Shown: one piece after another, positions 17,554 to 24,579 of the stretch
Position numbering within the stretch: the stretch's first letter is position 1
Layout of the letters: each line of letters starts with the position of its first letter
Source: Nitrospiria bacterium
GTDB lineage: Bacteria; Nitrospirota; Nitrospiria; JACQBZ01
DNA length: 34,996 nt
Assembly: GCA_035498035.1 (NCBI GenBank)
Contig: DATKAN010000064.1
Location: 1-34,996, forward strand
Reading direction: 5' to 3'
The notes under the pieces: model-generated
What the model was told of the DNA's origin: nothing
What the model saw: the letters and a program-made list of their open reading frames with translations, nothing else
The model's database searches: none
Translations under genes and position numbers: made by a program

Positions 17554-18975
17554 TTACCCCGTTCGTTCACGACGGGAAGGGATCTTGGCTGAAGAATGCA
17601 GGGTATGACCGGGCGGGGTGATTCCCAGCGCGTCCATTTTATATTTTAAGACCCTTCGAGTGATTCCCAGAAGACGGGCGGTCCGGGTCTGGATGTAATT
17701 GGTTTTTTGAAGCGCGGACTGGATGATTTCACGCTCAAACGATTTGACGGCGTCGGAGAGTGAAACCTGACCGCCCACGGCTTTGTCCTTTAGCGTGTTG
17801 GTCCTCCGACGCGTTTGAACCTGCATGGGCAGGTCGCCCGGGCCGATGATCGGGCCGCTGGAAAGCGTCACGGATTGCTCGATGACGTTTTCAAGTTCCC
17901 GTACGTTCCCGGGCCAGTCATAGCGCATCATGTAGGCCAGGGCCTCCTTGCTCAATGTTTTCGCGGTTCGTCCATCGTCGTGCGCTTTCTTGGCCAGGAA
18001 ATGATTGGCCAGCGGCGGAATGTCTTCCTTCCGTTCGCGCAGCGGGGGCAGATGGATGGGCAGGACATGGATTCGGTAATAAAGGTCTTCGCGAAAGGTC
18101 TTGCGGCGGATGGCGTCCTCCAGGTCTTTATTCGTCGCCGCGATCAGGCGCACATCCACCTCGATGGTCTGCGTTCCTCCGACTCGAACGAACTCCTTGG
18201 ACTGAAGTACACGGAGCAGCTTGGCCTGGGTGACCGGACTGAGCTCGGCGATCTCGTCCAGAAACAAGGTTCCCCCGTTGGCCGCTTCAAACTGGCCGAG
18301 CTTTCGGGCGGAGGCATCCGTAAAAGCACCCTTCTCGTAGCCGAAAAGCTCGCTTTCGATCAGGCTGTCGGGGATGGAGGCGCAGTTCAAGGCCACGAAG
18401 GGCTTGTCGCGTCGGGGGCTGTTGTAGTGAAGCGCGCGCGCCACCATTTCCTTCCCCGTGCCGCTCTCTCCGGTGACGAGGACCGTGGTCTTGGTATCCG
18501 CCACCTGTTCGATTTTCAGGAAAACCTCCCGTATGGCCCGGCTCTTTCCGACAAGGTTGTCGAAATGGTATTTTTTGCCCACTTCCGCCCGAAGATAGTG
18601 CACCTCGCGTTCCAGTTCGTGAGCGGCAATGGCCTTATCGATGGTCAATCGGAGCTCTTCGATGTCAAACGGCTTGCCGATGTAGTCCGTCGCCCCCATT
18701 TTCATCGCCTCCACGGCCGTTTTCACCAAGCGGGTGGCGGTAAGCATGACGATGGGGAGAGAGGGTTCGACTTCACGAAAGCGTTTCAACAGGGTCAGAC
18801 CGTCCAGGCCCGGAAGGACGATGTCCAAAAGAATCAAGTGGATCTGGTTGCGGTGGAAAAGCGTGAGGGCCTCTTCCCCGTCGGAGGCCCATACGAAACG
18901 ATAGGCCGGTTTGAGGGCGATCTTGAGGGAATCGGCAACGGCCGCTTCATCGTCCACGATCAGAATGTTTTTCAT
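17554..18975 (-). CDS. NtrC-family sigma-54-dependent response regulator
   Basis: A 473-residue three-domain activator. The receiver (about 1-120) carries phosphoacceptor D51 and K100. The AAA+ domain (about 138-375) has Walker A GESGTGKE (168-175), the sigma-54 contact loop GAFTDA (215-220) and Walker B GGTLFLDEI. A Fis-type helix-turn-helix closes the protein (QTRTARLLGITRRVLKYKM). The loop reads GAFTDA instead of GAFTGA, a variant also seen in working activators. ATG 18975 has AAGGAAG upstream. The gene downstream has a sigma-54 promoter and is a plausible target. The cognate kinase is not visible here. Confidence 0.94.
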   Translation of the reverse strand: MKNILIVDDEAAVADSLKIALKPAYRFVWASDGEEALTLFHRNQIHLILLDIVLPGLDGLTLLKRFREVEPSLPIVMLTATRLVKTAVEAMKMGATDYIGKPFDIEELRLTIDKAIAAHELEREVHYLRAEVGKKYHFDNLVGKSRAIREVFLKIEQVADTKTTVLVTGESGTGKEMVARALHYNSPRRDKPFVALNCASIPDSLIESELFGYEKGAFTDASARKLGQFEAANGGTLFLDEIAELSPVTQAKLLRVLQSKEFVRVGGTQTIEVDVRLIAATNKDLEDAIRRKTFREDLYYRIHVLPIHLPPLRERKEDIPPLANHFLAKKAHDDGRTAKTLSKEALAYMMRYDWPGNVRELENVIEQSVTLSSGPIIGPGDLPMQVQTRRRTNTLKDKAVGGQVSLSDAVKSFEREIIQSALQKTNYIQTRTARLLGITRRVLKYKMDALGITPPGHTLHSSAKIPSRRERTG

Positions 18976-19122
18976 TCGACTTCCTTGAGTCAAGACGCAA
19001 TGAATGAAGATACGAGCAATCTGATTAATTTTACAACCTTTCCGCGTTTCTGACAAGGAAGCGAAACCGACGGGTCCGGGGCTTTTTTTAACCTCGGGCC
19101 GCGATTTTAAGGAGGGAGGACC

Positions 19123-19911
19123 TCAGAGATTGGGTTGAAGGGGGTCCCCGGCTTGGCTGGAAATAAATACGACGGTAACGTTATCCTCGCCGCCCTTCTC
19201 GTTGGCCGTATCGATTAAACGTTGGCAGACGGTCCGGGGTTCTTTGAGGCTGTCCCGACTGATGGTGATCAGCTCATCGTCGGTCAAAAGGTTGCTCAGG
19301 CCGTCCGAACAGAGGAGGAGGGCGTCGCCTTCCCTGAGCGGAACGGATTTGATATCCACCTCGACCTTCACGGCGCTGCCGAGCGCCCGCGTGATCACGT
19401 GCTTGAGGGGATGCTGATTGGCCTCCTCGATTTTGAGCAACCCTTGCTGGATGTAATCGTTGATCAGCGAATGATCCTCCGTCAGTCGATCGATCCGGCC
19501 GTTTCGGAAGAGATAAGCCCGGCTGTCGCCGACGTGCGCGACGTGCGCGGTGTCCTGGTCGATCAGAATCGCGACCATGGTCGTGCCCATCCCGTTCAGT
19601 TTTGGATTGGATCGACTGGCCTGGAAGATCTTCTCGTTGGCCAATTTCCCGGCCGCGACCAGGCGTCGGATCGGGATGGGAAGATTCCGGTCCGTGTCGG
19701 CCGGCCAGGTCACCTCGGAGGATTGGAGGCTCATCTTGATGAAATCGTGCATGGTGTCCACCGCCATATGACTGGCGATCTCGCCCGCGGCATGGCCGCC
19801 CATGCCGTCGGCCACGACGAAGAACCGGAGGTCCGTAAAAACGGCCCAGGCATCTTCGTTGGATGACCGTACGCGTCCCACGTCGGATTGGCCGAAAGCT
19901 TTGATCTGCAT
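19123..19911 (-). CDS. PP2C-family serine/threonine protein phosphatase
   Basis: A 262-residue phosphatase, cytoplasmic. MQIKAFGQSDVGRVRSSNED opens the domain. Metal-binding aspartates lie at D20 and D35 (VVADGMGGH), with further motifs in GTTMVAILI, VGDSRAYL, LLLCSDGLSNLLTD and GGEDNVTVV. It is close to the Stp/PrpC type that reverses Hanks-kinase phosphorylation; no such kinase lies in the window. ATG 19911 gives the canonical start; the longer open frame adds 66 unconserved residues. It is 147 bases upstream of the sigma-54 activator gene on the same strand. Confidence 0.93.
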   Translation of the reverse strand: MQIKAFGQSDVGRVRSSNEDAWAVFTDLRFFVVADGMGGHAAGEIASHMAVDTMHDFIKMSLQSSEVTWPADTDRNLPIPIRRLVAAGKLANEKIFQASRSNPKLNGMGTTMVAILIDQDTAHVAHVGDSRAYLFRNGRIDRLTEDHSLINDYIQQGLLKIEEANQHPLKHVITRALGSAVKVEVDIKSVPLREGDALLLCSDGLSNLLTDDELITISRDSLKEPRTVCQRLIDTANEKGGEDNVTVVFISSQAGDPLQPNL

Positions 19912-19918
19912 CGCACCC

Positions 19919-19956
19919 TTATAACATATTTTAACAGGCCGGATCAATTCCGTAAA
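19919..19956 (-). promoter_or_regulatory. Possible promoter of the PP2C gene
   Basis: Two overlapping minus-strand candidates: TTTACG (19956-19951) N17 TAAAAT (19933-19928), and TTGATC (19947-19942) N17 TTATAA (19924-19919). Either gives a very short or nearly absent leader before ATG 19911. Confidence 0.35.
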
Positions 19957-20012
19957 ATCGATATCAGCGGGGTCCGCCGATCCATTCGACCTTGGGGACC
20001 GGCGTCGTAAAT

Positions 20013-21230
20013 TCATGGATATTCCCGGACGCCCCTCGGTCTCCAAGCGGGAGAAATCACGGTCCGGCGGGACGGGCCCGTGATCAGCGTGCCCCAACGG
20101 GCCGTCCATTGGCCGTAGCGGTCGTTGATCCCGTCCATCGCGGCGAGCAGCCGACGGCGGCGCTGTTCCGTTTCAAACAGCGGAAGCTGGCCCGCGTCCG
20201 GGATCAATCCGGCCAGGCCCACGCCGACCAGGCGGACCGCCCGCTCCAGCCGGACGGTTTCCAGGATCCGGCGCGACGCCAGATAAATCTCCGACCCGTC
20301 GTTCAGAAACGCCCGAAGCCGGCGCCGGCGGCTGAACGTTTGAAAGTCGGAGTATCGAAGCGTCAGCGTCACAATGTTTCCCCGGTACCGGTTCCGTCGC
20401 GCGCGCCGTCCGACTCTCTCGGACAGCTCGATCAGCGTATGTTCGATCTCCTCCCGGCGTCGAAGGTCGCGCGCCAGCGTCATACTATGGCCGATCGATT
20501 TGGGTTCCGGGTCCTCCCCGGCCGGAAAGACCGGGCGGTCGTCCCGGCCCATTCCCAGGGCCTTCAGGGTACGGCCGATGGTCCCGAAGCGGCCGATCAG
20601 CCGTTCCACAGGCGTCCTCCCCAGCTGGCCGCAGGTCCGGATGTCCATCTCGGCCAGGGCCCGATCCAGAGCGGGACCGATTCCGCACAGCTCCTTCACG
20701 GGGAGGTCTTCGAGCAGTACCGGCACGTCCTGCGCTTCAATCCGGACCAACCCGTCCGGTTTTTTCAGGCCGCTTCCCAGCTTGGCCAGGATTTTGTTGG
20801 GCGCGATTCCCACCGAGGCCGTGAGCTGCATTTCCCGTCGGATCCGCTGTTTGATGGCCGACGCGATGGCCTCGCCGCCTCCAAAAAGGGTTAAGGAACC
20901 GGTGATGTCCAAAAAGGCCTCGTCCACGGAGAAGACCTCCACGAGCGGGGTATAGTCCTGATAGATCGCCAGGAGTCTCCGGCTGACATCGGTATAGCGT
21001 TCATGATCCCCCGGCACCACGATCAGACCCGGACAGAGCGCCCTCGCCTCCGGAACCGTCATGCCGGTCTTGACGCCGTATTCTCGCGCCTCATACGAAG
21101 CCGTCAGCACGACGGTGCGGGCGCCGGCGCCGCAGACCGCGATCGCTTGGCCCCGGAGGGCGGGATGGACCCGTTGTTCGACCGAGGCGAAAAAAGCGTC
21201 CATGTCGATATGAAGAATTGTAGGGGTCAC
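20013..21230 (-). CDS. dinB: DNA polymerase IV (Y family)
   Basis: A 405-residue translesion polymerase. Catalytic residues are D9 (HIDMDAFFASVEQ) and D103/E104 (FSVDEAFLDITGS); SYEAREYGVKTGM and IAPNKILAKLGSGLKKPDG are typical. A helix-hairpin-helix region and little-finger domain follow. Near the C-terminus QLPLF is a canonical beta-clamp-binding motif. GTG 21230 overlaps the stop of the upstream gene (GTGA), implying coupled translation; an extension upstream of this would overlap that gene and is rejected. It is the last gene of a leftward series headed by lexA. Confidence 0.94.
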   Translation of the reverse strand: MTPTILHIDMDAFFASVEQRVHPALRGQAIAVCGAGARTVVLTASYEAREYGVKTGMTVPEARALCPGLIVVPGDHERYTDVSRRLLAIYQDYTPLVEVFSVDEAFLDITGSLTLFGGGEAIASAIKQRIRREMQLTASVGIAPNKILAKLGSGLKKPDGLVRIEAQDVPVLLEDLPVKELCGIGPALDRALAEMDIRTCGQLGRTPVERLIGRFGTIGRTLKALGMGRDDRPVFPAGEDPEPKSIGHSMTLARDLRRREEIEHTLIELSERVGRRARRNRYRGNIVTLTLRYSDFQTFSRRRRLRAFLNDGSEIYLASRRILETVRLERAVRLVGVGLAGLIPDAGQLPLFETEQRRRRLLAAMDGINDRYGQWTARWGTLITGPSRRTVISPAWRPRGVREYP

Positions 21231-21832
21231 GGCAGCAAGATCCGGCCCGGCGCGGCCTCCTTCCGGAACTGCTCGGCGAGTTCGGGATGAATTTGTTCGA
21301 TGAGCCCGAGGAGTCCCCGCAGGAACTGGCGCGAACGGAGCAAGGAATCCGAGAACGACCGGGCCAGCTTCAGGTAGGCGTCCATCGCTTCGACCGCGGC
21401 CTGCGGGCCGCTTTCCTTCGCCACGGCTTCCATTTCTTTCCATAAGGCATCGCCGAAGGGCGAACGGGCCGACTCGGGAAGGGCCAGGGGGCTCAGCCGC
21501 CGCCGGAGGTCTTCCAGGCCGACAATCACCTCGGCATCCGTCGCCGAGCCGCGTTGGGCGAAATACTTGAAGATCACGGCCTCCATCACGGCCAGGAAGG
21601 GGATCATTTTTTGATTTTTCAGCCCCTGAAAGACCCGGGCCCGTTCAACCGAGAAGGCCTGGGCCGTCCGGCCGCGCTGATAGCCCTCGTGCGTCGTGAG
21701 ATAGGCGCAGTCCGGGGGACACGCGATCCGGACCTGACGGTGTTCCCCGCAGCATCGCGGGCAGATCAGTCCGCCAAGGGCGGGGCAGGAACGCTTGCCT
21801 TTTGCTTTATGACAGTAAACGCAGGAAACCAT
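21227..21832 (-). CDS. Conserved Cys-rich protein coupled to dinB
   Basis: A 201-residue protein that I cannot place in a named family. The first ~45 residues hold eight Cys: CVYCHKAKGKRSC, ICPRCC and CPPDC, spaced like a zinc-binding module. The rest is predicted alpha-helical without membrane segments, with repeated hydrophobic heptads (e.g. LLRSRQFLRGLLGLIEQI). The stop overlaps the GTG start of dinB by 4 bases. Coupling to dinB and position in the lexA series suggest a DNA-damage role, by context only. The gap of 90 bases to the upstream radical-SAM gene shows no clear promoter. Confidence 0.75.
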   Translation of the reverse strand: MVSCVYCHKAKGKRSCPALGGLICPRCCGEHRQVRIACPPDCAYLTTHEGYQRGRTAQAFSVERARVFQGLKNQKMIPFLAVMEAVIFKYFAQRGSATDAEVIVGLEDLRRRLSPLALPESARSPFGDALWKEMEAVAKESGPQAAVEAMDAYLKLARSFSDSLLRSRQFLRGLLGLIEQIHPELAEQFRKEAAPGRILLP

Positions 21833-21922
21833 CCATCCCCCACGGAATCCGTCGGAACGATAACCCTGCCTATAATCATAGAGGCCGGGTTCCGGGCAGT
21901 CTATCCGAATACGGTTTCCGGG

Positions 21923-23161
21923 TCAAATCGGCTCCGGCGACCAGAGGTCGAGCTGAACGGGCTTGATCCGGGACGACGCCGGCGTCAGCGGCCGGCCGTG
22001 AAGAAGCAGGTACGGCGCGGCGCGTTTCATCACGACGCCCAGCCGGGTCAACTGCCGGGGATCGGTGAGGACCGCCGACCGGCGCAGCTCCGCAATCCGC
22101 TTGGCCGAGATCGGACCGATGCCCGGCACGCGCAGCAGCTTTTCGTAATCGGACCGGAGGACCTCCAGCGGGAAGAACTCGGGATGGCCGAGGGCCCAGG
22201 CCGTTTTCGGATCGACGGCCGTCGGCAGATGGCCCCGATCGTCGAAGATCAGCTCCGGGACCGAAAAACCGTAGAAACGCAGCAGCCAGTCGGCCTGGTA
22301 CAGCCGGTGTTGTCTCTGAAGAGGGGCCGGCGAAAGGTGATCGAGCGGGGTGTCCGGGACCGGGCTGAAGGCGCTGAAATAAGCCCGACGCAGGCCGATC
22401 TCGCCGTAAAGCCGCCCGGTGGCAGCGAGGAGGTCCAGATCGGTCTCGCCCGCCGCGCCCACCACGAACTGGGTGATCTGGCCCGCCGGGATCCGGTCGG
22501 GATATTGCTGCTTGAGGCGCTTGACCCAGACCATCCGGGTGAGCATATCGTCCAGGAAATTCTTCCGGGCCGAGAGCCGCGAGAGATGCTGCGGGGTCGG
22601 GGCCTCAAGATTGAGGGAGACACGGCTGGCGATGCGAAACGTCTGTTCCACCGCGGCTTGGCTGGCCCCGGGCAGTATTTTTAAATGGATGTATCCTTTG
22701 AACTGATGCCGCGTTCTTAAGATTTCGGCCGTCTGGATCATCCGCTCCTGCATCGTGTCGACCTTCCGGGTGATTCCGGAGGAGAGAAACAGCCCGTCCA
22801 CGAACCGTTTCCGGTGAAGCATCATGAAAGTCCGGGCCAGCTCCTCCGGGGATACGTAGGTGCGCGGCACGTCGCGACCCGCCCGGTGCTCGCAGTAGAA
22901 GCAGTCGAATTCGCAGATGTTGGTCTGGAGGACCTTGAGCAGGCGGACGGTCTTTCCGCCCCCGACCGGACTGACATGAATTCCGCCGGGGAGATGGCGG
23001 GCGGCGCCCTTGAGGACGGGATTCCGGTGCCGCAGATAGCGGTCGTCCGGCCTTGTGCCGGATTGCGGGGTAAAGCACGCGGGGGCGGATTGTCCGGCCG
23101 AAAGCTCATGCTCCCGCGCCGCGCCTTCGCCCAGGATCGCGAGTTTCTGAAGGATGTCCAT
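21923..23161 (-). CDS. Radical-SAM protein with C-terminal helix-hairpin-helix (putative DNA modification/repair)
   Basis: A 412-residue protein. The [4Fe-4S]/SAM motif CxxxCxxC is C83, C87, C90 (CEFDCFYCEHR), in a TIM-barrel-like core. A helix-hairpin-helix DNA-binding motif lies at about 338-365 (LLRVPGIGPISAKRIAEL). This matches the family described as putative DNA modification/repair radical SAM proteins, often paired with a uracil-DNA-glycosylase-like partner; that partner is not seen here. The very C-terminus QLDLW resembles a beta-clamp-binding motif. Substrate and reaction are unknown. Its place between lexA and dinB supports a repair role. Start ATG 23161. Confidence 0.87.
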   Translation of the reverse strand: MDILQKLAILGEGAAREHELSAGQSAPACFTPQSGTRPDDRYLRHRNPVLKGAARHLPGGIHVSPVGGGKTVRLLKVLQTNICEFDCFYCEHRAGRDVPRTYVSPEELARTFMMLHRKRFVDGLFLSSGITRKVDTMQERMIQTAEILRTRHQFKGYIHLKILPGASQAAVEQTFRIASRVSLNLEAPTPQHLSRLSARKNFLDDMLTRMVWVKRLKQQYPDRIPAGQITQFVVGAAGETDLDLLAATGRLYGEIGLRRAYFSAFSPVPDTPLDHLSPAPLQRQHRLYQADWLLRFYGFSVPELIFDDRGHLPTAVDPKTAWALGHPEFFPLEVLRSDYEKLLRVPGIGPISAKRIAELRRSAVLTDPRQLTRLGVVMKRAAPYLLLHGRPLTPASSRIKPVQLDLWSPEPI

Positions 23162-23177
23162 TGTTTGCCACGTCCTT

Positions 23178-23205
23178 GTAGGGGCGTACGGCCGTACGCC
23201 CCTAC
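23178..23205. repeat. Perfect 28-bp palindrome
   Basis: Fourteen bases GTAGGGGCGTACGG are followed directly by their exact reverse complement. The palindrome lies 16 bases upstream of the radical-SAM start, between it and the 82-residue gene. There is no T tract on either side, so it is a poor intrinsic terminator. Related TAGGGGC...CGTCGCC sequence occurs at 8706-8722 and 1391-1408, which suggests a dispersed repeat. Confidence 0.85.
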
Positions 23206-23215
23206 GGAAAATGCG

Positions 23216-23464
23216 CTACATCGGGCTCACGGTCATCAACTTCCAGGAAAGGGCTCCGGCGTCGTAGGTCAGGTCATACACATTGGCGCCGTCCGTCACC
23301 GCGAAATGATGATAAATTCTGTTTCCGTCCCGGACCTTCCAGGCAAAGGTCACGCGCTGAACGCTGTATTTGCGGTTGTTCCAGACGAACCATTTGGGTT
23401 GGAGCGTCTGCTCCGGGTCAAATACGGCGCCGACCTTGACCGGCTCTCCGATTTCCGTGATCAT
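23216..23464 (-). CDS. Small conserved protein (82 residues) between lexA and the radical-SAM gene
   Basis: Starts MITEIGEPVKVGAVF and contains WFVWNNRKYSVQRVTFAWKV and HFAVTDGANVYDLTYDAG. It is predicted to be a small beta-rich soluble domain with no signal peptide or membrane helix. From memory it resembles small proteins found beside Y-family polymerases (the DUF6504 type); I could not verify this. Gene order places it in the DNA-damage group. A 120-base gap to lexA holds a GC-rich degenerate repeat. Confidence 0.72.
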   Translation of the reverse strand: MITEIGEPVKVGAVFDPEQTLQPKWFVWNNRKYSVQRVTFAWKVRDGNRIYHHFAVTDGANVYDLTYDAGALSWKLMTVSPM

Positions 23465-23584
23465 TTATATATATGGGAGCCCGTGCGGAAGATTAAAACT
23501 GCAGGTCCTCCGAGGCCCCCACCCCCCGTGCTCGGACAGGCGAAGCCTGATCCTCGCATAATTTTTATTGTGCGCATTGTTTTT

Positions 23585-24202
23585 TCATAATTTACGAATA
23601 ATCGCCACGACCTTGCCGAGGATGCGGACCTCCTCCCGGTTCGGTCTCACCACGATCGGCTTCATCCGGGCGTTGGCCGGCTCCAAGCGGATCGCGTCGG
23701 GGTCTTTGTAAAAGCGTTTGACCGTGGCCTCGTCGTTTAGGAGCGCGACCACGACTTCTCCGTTGCGCGGCTGGGGATGGGGTTGCACCACGGCGTAGTC
23801 GCCCGAATGGATTCCGGCCTCGATCATGCTGTCGCCCGTGACCCGGACCACAAACGACCCGGGCGGGGCCAGGCTTCGATCCAGCCGGAAGTGACGCTCC
23901 ACCTCTTCCGTCGCCAGCAGGGGCGCGCCCGCCCGGACGCGTCCCAGCAAGGGGACGGCGACGGTCGGGGAGGCCGTCTCCCCGGACCACCCGACGACCT
24001 CCATCGCGCGGGACAATCCCGCCCGGCGGCGGATGTAGCCTTTATCCTCCAGTGCGGCCAGATGTTTCTGCGCGCCCTTGGGTCCCCGCAAGCGCAGATG
24101 CCGTGCGATCTCCCGTATCGTGGGGGGGAAACCGTTTTTTTCGTAACTATCCTTTATATAGTCCAGAACCCGTTCCTGACGGGGGGTCAAGGTGTCTTTC
24201 AT
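23585..24202 (-). CDS. lexA: SOS repressor LexA
   Basis: A 205-residue self-cleaving repressor. The winged helix-turn-helix (about 1-65) begins LTPRQERVLDYI and has PTIREIARHLRL. The recognition helix reads GPKGAQKHLAALE, unlike the E. coli SPNAAEEHL. The S24 protease half has cleavage bond A91-G92 (RVRAGAP), nucleophile S125 (GDSMIEAGI) and K162 (EATVKRFY). ATG 24202 gives the standard start; a TTG at 24217 would add five residues. An inverted repeat 20 bases upstream is a likely operator. It heads the leftward series 82-residue protein, radical SAM, Cys-rich protein, dinB. Confidence 0.95.
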   Translation of the reverse strand: MKDTLTPRQERVLDYIKDSYEKNGFPPTIREIARHLRLRGPKGAQKHLAALEDKGYIRRRAGLSRAMEVVGWSGETASPTVAVPLLGRVRAGAPLLATEEVERHFRLDRSLAPPGSFVVRVTGDSMIEAGIHSGDYAVVQPHPQPRNGEVVVALLNDEATVKRFYKDPDAIRLEPANARMKPIVVRPNREEVRILGKVVAIIRKL

Positions 24203-24221
24203 GGCGGCTCGATCCAAAGGT

Positions 24222-24233
24222 CTACATTTGTAG
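24222..24233. promoter_or_regulatory. Candidate LexA operator (CTACA-N2-TGTAG)
   Basis: A perfect inverted repeat CTACA-TT-TGTAG, extendable to GG.CTACATTTGTAG.CC. It lies 20 bases before the lexA ATG, where autoregulation is expected. It is not the E. coli (CTGT-N8-ACAG) or Bacillus type, consistent with the unusual recognition helix. No second copy was seen in the window. Confidence 0.5.
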
Positions 24234-24371
24234 TCCTACCTTATCTGAATCGGAAGGCGTTGTCAAGCGCCGCTCATCCCGGCTCCAGGATGGCCCCGAC
24301 GCCCTTCGCCAAGGCCATGCTTCAATCGCCTGGGGTTCCAAGGCGTTGGGAGCGTTCCACCCTTATTTTGA

Positions 24372-24400
24372 TTGACAATGCGGGTTCAATGTGATAAAAA
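24372..24400 (+). promoter_or_regulatory. Candidate sigma-70 promoter of the exopolysaccharide locus
   Basis: TTGACA (24372-24377), 17 bases, TAAAAA (24395-24400, in GTGATAAAAAAG). The predicted leader is about 170 bases, long enough to hold regulation, but no structured element was recognised in it. Confidence 0.5.
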
Positions 24401-24579
24401 AGCTCAATCATTTTGGCCAAGTCCAGATAATCTGAATACTCCTTCCATCCCTCATTGAGGTTCGGAAACGGTTTGGGGCGGGCCGGTCCATTCCGTCCAT
24501 TAGAATAACGAGGCTGACTCGGACACAATGCAACACCTCCACCTTCTTTCCCACGGGCATTTCCCAAAGGGGGTCTCGT

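Larger units (their letters stand above)
24203..24579. other. Divergent intergenic region between lexA and the exopolysaccharide locus
   Basis: This 377-base region has no credible gene. It holds the lexA-proximal inverted repeat (24222-24233), a rightward sigma-70 promoter candidate (24372-24400) and, between them, about 100 bases of GC-rich sequence with no recognised function. No sigma-54 site (GG-N10-GC in the proper context) was found for the exopolysaccharide genes. Confidence 0.6.

Noticed and set aside
17815-19053. A 412-codon plus-strand open frame over the sigma-54 activator
   Set aside because: Antisense shadow; the opposite strand encodes a full NtrC-type protein with all motifs.
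23465-23584. Possible promoter or small gene between lexA and the 82-residue gene
   Set aside because: The stretch is a GC-rich degenerate repeat with some likeness to 1410-1480; no -35/-10 pair or ribosome-binding site with an open frame was convincing.
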